Shown: piece after piece, positions 1 to 13,560 of the stretch | Layout of the letters: each line of letters begins with the position of its first letter | Numbering within the stretch: the first letter of the stretch is position 1 | Assembly (NCBI GenBank): GCA_948144175.1 | Contig: CANXME010002060.1 | Location: 432,001-496,000 of the forward strand | Direction: 5' to 3' | Source of the DNA: Closterium sp. NIES-65 | Lineage: Eukaryota; Streptophyta; Zygnematophyceae; Desmidiales; Closteriaceae | Length of the DNA stretch: 64,000 nucleotides | Position numbers and translations under genes: made by a program | Notes under the pieces: generated by a model | The model's database searches: none | Seen by the model: only the letters and a program-made list of their open reading frames with translations | Told to the model about the DNA's origin: nothing

Positions 1-2790
1 GCATGAAGGAGTGAGGGCGTGAGCGCGTGATGGCATGAGGGCGTGAGGGCATGAGGGCATTAGGGCGTGAGGGCATGAGGGCATGAGGGCATGAGGGCGT
101 GAGGTCCTGAGGGCATGAGGGCATGAGGGCATGAGGTCATGACGGCATGAGGGCATGAGGGGATGAGGGGATGAGGGCATGAGGGCATCAGTGCGTGATG
201 GCGTGAGGGCATGAGGGCATAAGGGCGTGAGGGCATGAGGGCAGAGGGCATGAGGGCCTGAGGGCATGAGGGAATGAGGGCATGAGGGCATGAGGGCATG
301 GGGGCATGAGGGCATGAGGGAGTGAGGGCATGAGGGCGTGAGGGCATGAGGGCATGAGGGCATGACGGCATGAGGGCGTGAGGGCATCAGGGCATGAGTG
401 CATGAGGGCATGAGGGCATGAGGGCATGAGGGCATGAGGTGATGAGGGCATGAGGGCATGAGGGCATGAGTGCGTGAGGGCATGAGGGCATGAGGGCATG
501 ACGGCATGAGGGCATGAGGGCATGAGGGCTTGAGGGGATGAGGGCATAAGGGCATGATGGCATGAGGGCATGAGGGCATGAGGGCGTGATGGCATGAGGG
601 CGTGAGGGCATGAGGGCATGAGGCCATGATGGCATGAGGGCGTGAGGGCATGAGGGCATGAGGGCATGAGGGCATGAGGCCATGAGGGCATGAGGGCATG
701 AGGGCATGAGGGCATGAGGGCATTAGGGCTTGAGGGGATGAGGGCATGAGGGCGTGAGGGCGTGAAGGCATGAGGGCATGAGGGCATGAGGGCATGAGGG
801 CATGAGGGCGTGAGGGTATGAGGGCATGAGTGCATGAGGGCATGAGGGCATGAGGGCGTGAGGGCATGAGGGCATGAGGTCATGAGGGCATGAGGGCATG
901 AGGGGCTGAGGGCATGAGAGAATGAGGGCGTGATGGCGTGAGGGCATGAGGGCATGAGGGCGTGATGGAAGGAGGGCGTGAGGGCATGAGGGCATGAGGG
1001 CGTGAGGGCATGAGGGCATGAGGGCATGAGGGCATGAGGGCGTGAGGGCATGAGGGGATGAGGGCATGAGGGCATGAGGGCGTGAGGGCATGAGGGGATG
1101 AGGGCGTGATGGAATGAGGGCGTGAGGGCATGAGGGCATGAGGGCGTGAGGGCATGAGGGCGTGAGGGCATGAGAGCATGAGGGCATGAGGGCATAAGGG
1201 CATGAGGGCGTGAGGGCATGAGGGGATGAGGGCATGAGGGTATGAGGGCATGAGGGCATGAGGGCATGAGGGTGTGAGGGCATGAGGGCATGAAGGCATG
1301 AGGGGATGAGGGCATGAGGGCTTGAGGGCGTGAGGGCGTGAGGGCATGAGGGCATGAGGGCATGAGAGCATGAGGCCATGAGGGGATGAGGGCATGAGGG
1401 CATGAGGGCATGAGGGCGTGGGGGCATGAGGGGATGAGGGCATGAGGGTATGAGGGCATGAGGGCATGAGGGCACGAGGTTGTGAGGGCATGAGGGCATG
1501 AGGGCATGAGGGCATGAAGGCATGAGGGGATGAGGGCATGAGGGCGTGAGGGCGTGAGGGCGTGAGGGCATGAGGGCATGAGGGCATGAAGGCATGAGGC
1601 CATGAGGGGATGAGGGGATGAGGGCATGAGGGCATGAGGGCATGAGGCCATGAGGGCATGAGGGCATGAGGGCATGAGGGCATTAGGGCATGAGGGGATG
1701 AGGGCATGAGGGCGTGAGGGCGTGAAGGCATGAGGGCATGAGGGCATGAGGGCATGAGGGCATGAGGGCGTGAGGGCATGAGGGCATGAGTGCATGAGGG
1801 CATGAGGGCATGAGGGCGTGAGGGCATGAGGGCATGAGATCATGAGGGCATGAGGGCATGAGGGGCTGAGGGCATGAGGGAATGATGGCGTGATGGCGTG
1901 AGGGCATAAGGGCATGAGGGCGTGATGGAATGAGGGCGTGAGGGCATGAGGGCATGAGGGGATGAGGGCATGAGGGCATGAGGGCATGAGGGCATGAGGG
2001 CGTGAGGGCATGAGGGGATGAGGGCATGAGGGCATGAGGGCGTGAGGGCATGAGGGGATGAGGGCGTGATGGAATGAGGGCGTGAGGGCATGAGGGCATG
2101 AGGGCGTGAGGGCATGAGGGCGTGAGGGCATGAGAGCATGAGGGCATGAGGGCATGAGGGCATGAGGGCGTGAGGGCATGAGGGGATGAGGGCATGAGGG
2201 TATGAGTGCATGAGGGCATGAGGGCATGAGGGTGTGAGGGCATGAGGGCATGAGGGCATGAGGGCATGAAGGCATGAGGGGATGAGGGCATGAGGGCGTG
2301 AGGGCGTGAGGGCGTGAGGGCATGAGGGCATGAGGGCATGAGAGCATGAGGCCATGAGGGGATGAGGGCATGAGGGCATGAGGGCATGAGGGCGTGAGGG
2401 CATGAGGGGATGAGGGCATGAGGGTATGAAGGCATGAGGGCATGAGGGCATGAGGGTGTGAGGGCATGAGGGCATGAGGGCATGAGGGCATGAAGGCATG
2501 AGGGGATGAGGGCATGAGGGCGTGAGGGCGTGAGGGCGTGAGGGCATGAGGGCATGAGGGCATGAGGGCATGAGGCCATGAGGGGATGAGGGCATGAGGG
2601 CATGAGGGCATGAGGGCGTGAGGGCATGAGGGCATGAGGGCATGAGGGCATGAGGGCATGAGGGCGTGAGGGCATGAGGGCATGAGGGCATGAGGGCATG
2701 AGGGCGTGAGGGCATGAGGGCATGAGGGCATGAGGGCATGAGGGCATGAGGGCGTGAGGGCATGAGGGCATGAGGGCATGAGGGCGTGAG
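1..2790. repeat. 8-bp tandem array (GCATGAGG unit), about 350 units
   Basis: The whole stretch is made of the octamer GCATGAGG and point variants (GCGTGAGG, GGATGAGG, GCATGAAG, GCATGATG). The minus strand has no stop in any frame because three octamers make 24 bases and read as an eight-residue repeat (MPSCPHAL) in every frame; the plus strand meets TGA repeatedly. The long minus-strand open frames (for example 188-2779) are therefore a by-product of the unit and I do not call them genes. A higher-order period of 960 bp is visible (721-1320 against 1681-2280), with a shorter internal period of about 210 bp. The array runs off the left edge of the window. Confidence 0.95.
721..2280. repeat. 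960-bp higher-order repeat inside the octamer array
   Basis: The block beginning at 721 (CATTAGGGC, then a GCGTGAGG pair, then TGAAGG) recurs at 1681 with the same order of variant octamers for about 540 bp, including the rare GGGGCTGAGG at 901/1861 and TGATGGAA at 964/1924. After about 1320/2280 the register slips by 16 bp, two units. This order is a result of block duplication rather than single-unit slippage. Confidence 0.85.
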
Positions 2791-2797
2791 GTTAGAG

Positions 2798-3826
2798 ATA
2801 GGTTAAAACATAAACCCTCATGCCCTCATGCCCCCATACCCTGCCAAATTTCATAGACCCGATATGTTAAAACATGGTAGGGGGGTGGGGAATGGTATAA
2901 TTTAATGGAAATGTGAATACATATGGTATTCACTGTATTTGTACAGAAAGAAAAATGCGTCAGCCGGTACGGTCAGCATGCACGCTTGTGTGTAGGTACA
3001 AGGCGGAACTGGAACTCTGAAAGCTCCCAAATTATGTGGATCGGAAATGTTATAACCTAGTTTTAATGAAGTAGAAGGCCTAATATAGTGGACTGGCAAG
3101 AATATGGTACTAACTGCCTCTCTACAATCATAAGTAATGCGCTGGTCTGTTTTGTCGTTATGCGCGCCTGTTGTGCAGGTACCATGTACGTCTGGAATGT
3201 CTATATCTGTCAAATTACATACATCTGATAGGTTAAAACATGGTAGGGGGGTGGAGAATAGTATAATTTAAAAGAAATGGGTATACATATAGTATTCACC
3301 GTATTTGTACAGAGAGAATAATGCGTCGGCTGGTAAGGTCATTATGCACTCTTGTTTGTAGGTACAAGGCGGAACTGGAACTCTGAAATCTCCCAAATGA
3401 TGTGGATCGGAAAGGTTATAACCTAGTGTTGTTGAAGTAGAAGGCCTAGTCTAGTGGATTGGCAAATATATGGTACTAACTGCATTTCTAGAAACATAAG
3501 TAATGCGCTGGTCATTTTGGTCGGTATGCGCGCTTGTAGTGCAGGTACCATGTACGACTGGAATGTCTATATCTGCAAAATTACATAGATCTGATAGGTT
3601 AAAACATGGTAGGGAGGTAGGGAATGGTATAAATTTAAATGAAATGGGAATACATATGATATTTGTTGTATTTGTACAGAGAAAATAATGCGTCGGCCTG
3701 TAAAGTCAGTATGCACGCTTGTGTGTAGGTACAAGGCGGAGCTGGAACTATGAAATCTCCCAAACAATGTGGATTGGAAAGGTTATAACCTAGTGTTGTT
3801 GAAGTAGAAGACCTAACCTAGTGGAC
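2798..3826. repeat. 366-bp satellite, 2.6 copies, each a dimer of about 183-bp monomers
   Basis: The motif GTTAAAACATGG recurs at 2866, 3232 and 3598, a period of exactly 366 bp; the third copy stops near 3826. Each copy holds two related halves: AATGCG begins at 2954 and 3136, then at 3320, so monomers are 182-184 bp. The copies carry the palindrome AGGTTATAACCT or a close variant (3414, 3780). A partial copy end at 2798-2812 lies directly against the octamer array, followed by a short inverted piece of octamer repeat (2815-2837), so the octamers seem to have invaded this satellite. Small open frames here are spurious. Confidence 0.85.
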
Positions 3827-3965
3827 TGGGTGGGTGGGGAGCATGTGACGGAGGGCAGAGGCTAAGTAGGAAGCAGTGGGCGTGTGCGTGTGCCCTTCTC
3901 CACATGTATGGTGTAATGCAATTGAGCTCCCACCCACCCTCCCACCCGTGCTTGCATGACCACTG
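3827..3965. other. Unique-looking spacer between two arrays
   Basis: About 140 bp between the 366-bp satellite and the 28-bp minisatellite. It has imperfect inverted GT/CA-rich ends (TGGGTGGGTGGGGA near 3827, TCCCACCCACCCTCCCA near 3929). I see no gene in it. Confidence 0.5.
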
Positions 3966-6900
3966 ACTCCAATCCCATTCTCCCTCCTTCCATCACCCCG
4001 CCCCATTCTCCCGCATTCCATCACCCCGACCCATTCTCCCGCTTTCCATCACCCCGCCCCATTCTCCCGCTTTCCATCACCCTACTTTATTCTCCCGTTT
4101 TCCATCACCCCACCCCATTTTCCCGCTATCCATCATCCCGCACTATTCTCCCGCTTTCCATCACCCTGCCCCATTCATCCGCTTTCCATCACCCCGCCCC
4201 ATTCTCCCGCTTTCCATCGCCCCACCCCATTATCACTCCTTCCATCAACCCGCCCCATTCTCCCTCCTTCCATCATCCCGCCCCATTCAACCGTTTTCCA
4301 TCACCCCGCCCCATTCTCTCACTTTCCATCACCCCGCCCCATTCTCCCGCTTTCCATCACCCCGCCCCATTCTCCCGCCATCTAGTGCCCCGCCCCATTC
4401 TCCCTCCTTCTATCACCCCGCCCCAATCTCCCGCTTTTCATCACCCCGCCCATTCTCCTGCTTTCCATCAACCCGCCCCATTCTCCCGCTTTCCATCATC
4501 CCGCCCGATTCTCCCGCTTTCCATCACCCTGCCCCATTCTCCCACTTTCCATCACCCCGCCCCATTCTCCCGCTTTCCATCACCCCTCCCCCATTCTCCC
4601 TGCTTCCATCACCCCGCCCCATTCTCCCTCTTTCCATCACCCCGCCCCATTCTCCCACTTTCCATCACCCCACCCCATTCTCCCGGTTTCCATCACCCCG
4701 CCGCATTCTCCCGCTTTCCATCACCCCTCCCCATTCTCCCGCTTTCAGTCACCCCACCCAATTCTCCCGCTTTCCATCACCCCGCCCCATTCTCCCGCTT
4801 TCCATCACAGCACCCCATTCTCCCTCCTTCCTTCAACCCGCCCCATTCTCCCGCTTTCCATCACCCCGCCCATTCTCCCGCTTTACATCGCACCACCCCA
4901 TTCTCACTCCTTCCATCACTCCGCCCCATTCTCCCTCCTTCCATCACCCCGCCCCATTCAACCGCTTTCCATCACCCCGTCCCATTCTCCCGCTTTCCAT
5001 CACCCCGCCTCATTCTCCCGCTTTCCATCACCCCGCCCCATACTACCGCTATCCCGTGCCCTGCCCCATTCCCCCTCCTTCTATCACCCCGCCCCATTCT
5101 CCCGCTTTCCATCACCCCACCCCATTCTCCCGCTTTCCATCACCCTGCCCCATTCTCCTGCTTTCCATCACCCCTCCCCATTCTCCCGCTTTCCATCACC
5201 CCACCCCATTCTCCCGCCTTCCATCACCCTGCCCCATTCTCCCGCATTCCATCACCCCGCCCAATTCTCCCGCTTTCAATCACCCCGCCTCATTCTCCCG
5301 CTTTCCATCTCCCCGCCCCATTCTCCCTCCTTCCAACACCCCGACCCATTCACCCGCTTTCCATCACCCCGACCCATTCTCCCGCTTTCCATCACCCCGC
5401 CCCATTCTTCCGCCATCTAGTGCCCCGCCCCATTCTCCCTCCTTCTATCACCCCGCCCCATTCTCCCTCTTTCCATCACCCTGCCCCATTCTCCCGCTTT
5501 CCATCACCCCACCCCATTCTCCCGGTTTCCATCACCCCGCCGCATTCTCCCGCTTTCCATCACCCCTCCCCATTCTCCCGCTTTCAGTCACCCCACCCAA
5601 TTCTCCCGCTTTCCATCACCCCGCCCCATTCTCCCGCTTTCCATCACAGCACCCCATTCTCCCTCCTTCCTTCAACCCGCCCCATTCTCCCGCTTTCCAT
5701 CACCCCGCCCATTCTCCCGCTTTCCATCGCACCACCCCATTCTCACTCCTTCCATCACTCCGCCCCATTCTCCCTCCTTCCATCACCCCGCCCCATTCAA
5801 CCGCTTTCCATCACCCCGTCCCATTCTCCCGCTTTCCATCACCCCGCCCCATTCTCCCGCTTTCCATCACCCCGCCCCATACTACCGCTATCCAGTGCCC
5901 CGCCCCATTCTCCCTCCTTCTATCATCCCGCCCCATTCTCCCGCTTTCCATCACCCCGCCCATTCTCCTGCTTTCCATCACCCCACCCCATTCTCCCGCT
6001 TTCCATCACCCTGCCCCATTCTCCTGCTTTCCATCACCCCGCCCCATTCTCCCGCTTTCCATCACCCCACCCCATTCTCCCGCCTTCCATCACCCTGCCC
6101 TATTCTCCTGCTTTCCATCACTCCGCCCAATTCTCCCGCTTTCCATCACCCCGCCCCATTCTCCCGCTTTCCATCTCCCCGCCCCATTCTCCCTCCTTCC
6201 ATCACCCCGACCCATTCTCCCGCTTTCCATCACCCCGCCCCATTCTCCCGCTTTCCATCACCCCGCCCCATTCTTCCGCCATCTAGTGCCCCGCCCCATT
6301 CTCCTTCCTTCTATCACCCCGCCCCATTCTCCCGCTTTCCATCACCCTGCCCATTCTCCCGCTTTCCATCACCCCACCCCATTCTCCCGCTTTCCATCAC
6401 CCCGCCCCATTCTCCCGCTTTCCATCACCCCGCCCTATTCTCCCTCCTTCAATCACCCCGCCCCATTCTCCCTCCTTCCATCACCCCGCCCCATTCTCCC
6501 GCTTTCCATCACCCTGTCCCATTCTCCTGCTTGCCATCACCCCTCCCCGTTCTCCCTCTTTCCATCACGCCGCCCCATTCTCCCGCTTTCTATCACCCCG
6601 CCACATTCTCCCGCTTTCCATCACCCCGCCCCATTCTCCCACTTTCCATCACCTCGCCTCATTCTCCCGCTTTCCATCACCCCGCCCCATTCTCCCGCTT
6701 TCCAGCACCCTGTCCCATTCTCCCGCTTTCCAGCACCCCGCCCCATTCTCCCGCTTTCCATCAACCCGCCACATTCTCCCGCTTTCCATCACCCCGCCCC
6801 ATTCTCCCGCTTTCCATCGCCCTGCCCCATTCTCGCTTTCCATCATCCCGTCCCATTCTCCCGCTTTCCATCACCCCACCCCATTCTCCCGCTTTCCATC

Positions 6901-8450
6901 GCCCCGCCCCAATCTCCCGCTTTCCATCACCCTGCCCCATAGTCTCGCTTTCCATCACCCCGCCCCATTCTCCCGCTTTCCATCACCCCGCCCCATTCTC
7001 CCGCTTTCCATCACCCCGCCTTCCCGCTTTCCATCACACCGCCCCATTCTCCCGCTTTCCATCACCCCGCCCCATTCTCCCTCCTTCCATCACCCCTCCC
7101 CATTCTCCCTCCTTCCATCACCCCGCCCCATTCTCCCGCTTTCCATCACCCCACCCCATCCTCCCGCTTTCCATCACCCCACCCCATTCTCCCGCTTTCC
7201 ATCACCCTGTCCCATTCTCCTGCTTGCCATCACCCCTCCCCGTTCTCCCTCTTTCCATCACGCCGCCCCATTCTCCCGCTTTCTATCACCCCGCCACATT
7301 CTCCCGCTTTCCATCACCCCGCCACATTCTCCCACTTTCCATCACCTTGCCTCATTCTCCCGCTTTCCATGACCCCGCCCCATTCTCCCGCTTCCCAGCA
7401 CCCTGTCCGATTCTCCCGCTTTCCAGCACCCCGCCCCATTCTCCCGCTTTCCATCAACCAGCCTCATTCTCCCGCTTTCCATCACCCCGCCCCATTCTCC
7501 CGCTTTCCATCGCCCTGCCCCATTCTCGCTTTCCATCATCCCGTCCCATTCTCCTGCTTTCCATCACCCCACCCCATTCTCCCGCTTTCCATCGCCCTGC
7601 GCCAATCTCCCGCTTTCCATCACCCTGCCCCATTGTCTCGCTTTCCATCACCCCGCCCCATTCTCCCGCTTTCCATCACCCCGCCCCATTCTCCCGCTTT
7701 CCATCACACCGCCCCTTTCTCCCGCTTTCCATCACCCCGCCCCGTTCTCCCTCCTTCCATCACCCCGCCCCATTCTCCCTCCTTCCATCACCCCGCCCCA
7801 TTATCCCGCTTTCCATCACCCCACCCCATCCTCCCGCTTTCCATCACCCCACCCCATTCTCCCGCTTTCCATCACGTCGCCCCATTCTCCCTCTTTTCAT
7901 CACCCCGCCTCATTCTCCCTCTTTTCATCACCCCGCCCTATTCTCCCGCTTTACATCACCCCGCCCTATTCTCCCTCTTTCCATCAACCCGCCCCATTCT
8001 CCCGCTTTCCATCATCCCGCCCCATTCTCCCGCTTTCCATCACCCCGCCCCGTTCTCCCGCTTTTTAGCACCCCGCCCCATTCTCCCGCTTTCCATCACC
8101 CCGCCCCATTCTCCCGCTTTCCATCACCCCGCCCCATTCTCCCGCTTTTCATCACCCCGCCCCATTCTCCCTCCTTTCATCACCCCGCCCCTTTCTCCCG
8201 CCTTCCATCACCCCGCCCCATTCTCCCGCTTTCCATCACCCCGCCCAATTCTCCTGCTTTCCATCACCCCGCCCCATTCTCCCTCCTTCCATCACCCCGC
8301 CCCTTTCTCCCGCCTTCCATCACCCCGCCCCATTCTCCCGCTTTCCATCACCCCGCCCAATTCTCCCGCTTTCCATCACCCCGCCCCATTCTCCCTCCTT
8401 CCATCACTCTGCCCCATTCTCCCTCCTTCCATCACCCCGCCCCATTCTCC

Positions 8451-11400
8451 TGCTTTTCATCACCCCACCCCATTCTCCCGCTTCCCATCGCCCGCCCCAT
8501 TCTCCCGCTTTCCATCACTCCGCCCCATTCTGCCGCTTTCCATCACCCCGCCCCATTCTCCCGGCTTCCATCACCCCGCCCCGTTCTCCCGATTTCCAGC
8601 ACCCCGCCCCATTCTCCCACTTTCCATCACCCCGCCCCATTCTCCCTCCTTCCATCACCTCGCCCCATTCTCCTGCATTCCATCACCCCGCCCCATTCTC
8701 CCGCTTTCCATCACCCCGCCCCATTCTCCCGCTTTCCATCGCCCTGCCCCATTCTCGCTTTCCATCATCCCGCCCCATTCTCCCGCTTTCCATCACCCCG
8801 CCCCATTCTCCCTCCTTCCATCACCCCGCCCCATTCTCCCTCCTTCCATCACCCCGCCCCTATCTCCCGCTTTTTATCACCCCGCCCCATTCTCCCGCTT
8901 TCCATCACCCCGCCCCATACTCCGGCTTTCCATCACCCCGCCCCATTTTCCCGCTTTCCATTACCCCGCCCCATTCTCCCGCTTTCCATCATTCCGCCCC
9001 ATTCTCCCGCTTTCCATCACCCCGTTCCATTCTCCCTTCTTCCATCACTCCCCCCAATTCTCCCGCTTTCCATCACCCCGCCCCATTCTCCCGCTTTCCA
9101 TCACCCCACCCCATTCTCCCGCTTTCCATCGCCCCTCCCCAATCTCCCGCTTTCCATCACCCTGCCCCATTGTCTTGCTTTCCATCTCCCCACCCCATTC
9201 TCCCGCTTTCCATCACCCCGCCCCATTCTCCCGCTTTCCATCACACCGCCCCATTCTCCCGCTTTCCATCACCCCGCCCCATTCTCCCTCCTTCCATCAC
9301 CCCGCCCCATTCTCCCTCCTTCCATCACCCCGCCCCATTCTCCCGCTTTCCATCACCCCACCCCATCCTCCTGCTTCCCATCACCCCACCCCATTCTCCC
9401 GCTTTCCATCACGTCGCCCCATTCTCCCGATTTCCATTACCCCGCCCCATTCTCCCTCTTTTCATCACCCCGCCCTATTCTCCCGCTTTACATCACCTCG
9501 CCCTATTCTCCCTCTTTCCATCAACCCGCCCCATTCTCCCGCTTTCCATCATCCCGCCCCATTCTCCCGCTTTCCATCACCCCGCCCCGTTCTCCCGCTT
9601 TCCAGCACCCCGCCCCATTCTCCCGCTTTCCAGCACCCCGTCCCAATCTCCCGCTTTCCATCACCCCGCCCCATTCTCCCGCTTTCCATCACCCCGCCCC
9701 ATTCTCCCGCTTTTCATCAACCCGCCCTATTCTCCCGCTTTCCATCACCCCGCCCCATTCTCCCTCCTTCCATCACCCCGCCCCTTTCTCCCGCCTTCCA
9801 TCACCCCGCCCCATTCTCCCGCTTTCAATCACCCCGCCCAATTCTCCCGCTTTCCATCACCCCGCCCCATTCTCCCTCCTTCCATCACTCCGCCCCATTC
9901 TCCCTCCTTCCATCACCCCGCCCCATTCTCCTGCTTTTCATCACCCCACCCCATTCTCCCGCTTTCCATCGCCCGCCCCATTCTCCCGCTTTCAATCACT
10001 CCGTCCCATTCTCCCGCTTTCCATCACCCCGCCCCATTCTCCCGCCTTCCATCACCCTGCCCCGTTCTCCCAATTTCCAGCACCCCGCCCCATTCTCCCG
10101 CTTTCCATCACCCCGCCCCATTCTCCCTCCTTCCATCACCTCGCCCCATTCTCCTGCATTCCATCACCCCGCCCCATTCTCCCGCTTTCCATCACCCCGC
10201 CCCATTCTCCCGCTTTCCATCGCCCTGCCCCATTCTCGCTTTCCATCATCCCTCCCCATTCTCCCGCTTTCCATCACCCCACCCCATTCTCCCTCCTTAC
10301 ATCACCCCGCCCCATTCTCCCTCCTTCCATCACCCCGCCCCTATCTCCCGCTTTTCATCACCCCGCCCCATTCTCCCGCTTTCCATCACCCCGCCCCATA
10401 CTCCGGCTTTCCATCACCCCGCCCCATTTTCCCGCTTTCCATTACCCCGCCCCATTCTCCCGCTTTCCATCATTCCGCCCCATTCTCCCGCTTTCCATCA
10501 CCCCGTTCCATTCTCCCTCCTTCCATCACCCCCCCCCAATTCTCCCGCTTTCCATCACCCCGCCCCATTCTCCCGCTTTCCATCACCCCACCCCATTCTC
10601 CTGCTTTCCATCGCCGCGCCCCAATCTCCCGCTTTCCATCACCCTGCCCCATTGTCCCGCTTTCCATCACCCCGCCCCATTCTCTCGCTTTCCATCACCC
10701 CGCCCCATTCTCCCGCTTTCCATCACCCCGCCCCATTCTCCCTCCTTCCATCACCCCGCCCCATTCTCCCGCTTTCCATCGCCCCACCCCATCCTCCCGC
10801 TTTCCATCACCCAACCCCATTCTCCCGCTTTCCATCACCCCGCCCCATTCTCCCTCTTTCCATCACGTCGCCCCATTCTCCCGATTTCCATTACCCCGCC
10901 CCATTCTCCCTCTTTTCATCACCCCGCCCTATTCTCCCGCTTTACATCACCCCGCCCGATTCTCCCGCTTTCCATCAACCCGCCATATTCTCTCGCTTTC
11001 CATCATCCCGCCCCATTCTCCTGCTTTCCATCACCCCGCACCGTTCTCCCGCTTTCCAGCACCCCGCCCCATTCTCCCGCTTTCCAGCACCCCGTCCCAT
11101 TCTCCCGCTTTCCATCACCCCGCCCCATTCTCCCGCTTTCCATCACCCCGCCCCATTCTCCCGCTTTTCATCACCCCGCCCTATTCTCCCGCTTTCCATC
11201 ACCCCGCCCCATTCTCCCTCCTTCCATCACCCCGCCCCTTTCTCCCGCCTTCCATCACCCCGCCCCATTCTCCCGCTTTCCATCACCCGCCCAATTCTCC
11301 CGCTTTCCATCACCCCGACCCATTCTCCCTCCTTCCATCACTCCGCCCCATTCTCCCTCCTTCCATCACCCCGCCCCATTCTCCTGCTTTTCATCACCCC

Positions 11401-13560
11401 ACCCCATTCTCCCGCTTTCCATCGCCCGCCCCATTCTCCCGCCTTCCATCACTCCGCCCCATTCTCCCGCTTTCCATCACCCCGCCCCGTTCTCCCGATT
11501 TCCATCACCCCGCCCCATTCTCCCGCTTTCCATAACCCGGCCCCATTCTCCCTCCTTCCATCACCCCGCCCCATTCTCCTGCATTCCATCACCCCGCCCC
11601 ATTCTCCCGCTTTCCATCACCCCGCCCCATTCTCCCGCTTTCCATCACCCCACTTCATTCTCCCGTTTTCCATCACCCTGCCCCTATCTCCCGCTTTTCA
11701 TCAACCCGCCCCATTCTCCCGCTTTCCATCACCCCGCCCCATACTCCGGCTTTCCATCACCCCGCCCCATTTTCCCGCTTTCCATTACCCCGCCCCATTC
11801 TCCCGCTTTCCATCACCCCGTTCCATTCTGCCTCCTTTCATCACCCCCCCCCCCAATTCTCCCGCTTTCCATCACCCCGCCCCATTCTCCCGCTTTCCAT
11901 CACCCCACCCCATTCTCCTGCTTTCGATCGCCCTGCCCCAATCTCCCGCTTTCCATCACCCTGCCCCATTGTCCCGCTTTCCATCACCCCGCCCCATTCT
12001 CCCGCTTTCCATCACCCCGCCCCATTCTCCCGCTTTCCATCATCCCGCCCCATTCTCCCTCCTTCCTTCACCCCGCCCCATTCTCCCTCCTTCCATCACC
12101 CCGCCCCATTCTCCCGCTTTCCATCACCCCACCCCATCCTCCCGCTTTCCATCACCCCACCTCATTCTCCCGCTTTCCATCACCCCGCCCCATTCTCCCT
12201 CTTTCCATCAAGTCGCCCCATTCTCCCGATTTCCATTACCCCGCCCCATTCAACCTCTTTTCATCACCCCGCCCTATTCTCCCGCTTTACATCACCCCGC
12301 CCGATTCTCCCGCTTTCCATCAACCCGCCCCATTCTCCCGCTTTCCATCATCCCGCCCCATTCTCCTGCTTTCCATCACCCCGCCCCATTCTCCCGCTTT
12401 CCAACACCCCGCCCCATTCTCCCGCTTTCCAGCACCCCGTCCCATTCTCCCGCTTTCCATCACCCCGCCCCATTCTCCCGCTTTCCATCACCCCGCCCCA
12501 TTCTCCCGCTTTTCATCACCCCGCCCTATTCTCCCGCTTTCCATCACCCCGCCCCATTCTCCCTCCTTCCATCACCCCGCCCCTTTCTCCCGCCTTCCAT
12601 CACCCCACCCCATTCTCCCGCTTTCCATCACCCCGCCCAATTCTCCCGCTTTCCATCACCCCGCCCCATTCTCCCTCCTTCCATCACTCCGCCCCATTCT
12701 CCCTCCTTCCATCACCCCGCCCCATTCTCCTGCTTTTCATCACCCCACCCCATTCTTTCGCTTTCCATCACCCGCCCCATTCTCCCGCTTTCCATCACTC
12801 CGCCCCATTCTCCCGCTTTCCATCACGCCGCCCCGTTCTCCCGATTTCCATCACCCCGCCCCATTCTCCCGCTTTCCATCACCCCACCCCATTCTCCCTC
12901 CTTCCATCACCCCGCCCCATTCTCCTGCATTCCATCACCCCGCCCCATTCTCCCGCTTTCCATCACCCCGTCCCATTCTCCCGCTTTCCATCACCCCTCT
13001 TCATTCTCCCGTTTTCCATCACCCCGCCCCATTTTCCCGCTATCCATCATCCCGCACTATTCTCCCGCTTTCCATCACCCTGTCCCATTCATCCGCTTTC
13101 CATCACCCCGCCCCATTCTCCCGCTTTCCATCGCCCCACCCCATTATCACTCCTTCGATCACCCTGCCCCATACTCCCTCCTTCCATCACCCCGCCCCAT
13201 TCAACCGCTTTCCATCACCCGCCCCATTCTCTTGCTTTCCATCACCCCGCCCCATTCTCCCGCTTTCCATCACCCCGTCCCATTCTCCCGCTTTCCATCA
13301 CCCCGCCCCATTCTCCCGCTTTCCATCACCCTGCCCCATTCTCCCGCTTTCCATCGCCCGCCCCATTCTCCCGCTTTCCATCACTCCGCACCATTCTCCC
13401 ACTTTCCATCACCCCGCCCCATTCTCCCGCCTTCCATCACCCCGCCCCGTTCTCCCGATTTCCATCACCCCGCCCCATTCTCCCGCTTTCCATCACCCCG
13501 CCCCATTCTCCCTCCTTCCATCACCCTGCCCCATTCTCCCTCCTTCCATCACCCCGCCCC
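8451..13560. repeat. About 1.35-1.48-kb higher-order repeat, four copies within the 28-bp array
   Basis: A recognisable run of variant units (CTCCTGCTTTTCAT, followed by a shortened unit ending CATCGCCCGCCCC or CATCACCCGCCCC) occurs at 8451, 9932, 11385 and 12731. The spacings are 1481, 1453 and 1346 bp. Neighbouring rare units such as the shortened ATTCTCGCTTTCCATCAT (8751 and 10232) keep the same 1481-bp offset between the first two copies. Confidence 0.75.

Noticed and set aside
188-2779. 863-codon minus-strand open frame of MPSCPHAL repeats
   Set aside because: Product of the octamer array; all three minus frames are equally open.
1-2790. Telomeric repeat
   Set aside because: The octamer GCATGAGG does not match known plant/algal telomere motifs (TTTAGGG, TTTTAGGG) and is highly variable with higher-order structure.
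2902-3213. 103-codon minus frame in the 366-bp satellite
   Set aside because: Lies in a tandem satellite, not conserved between copies, no recognised domain.
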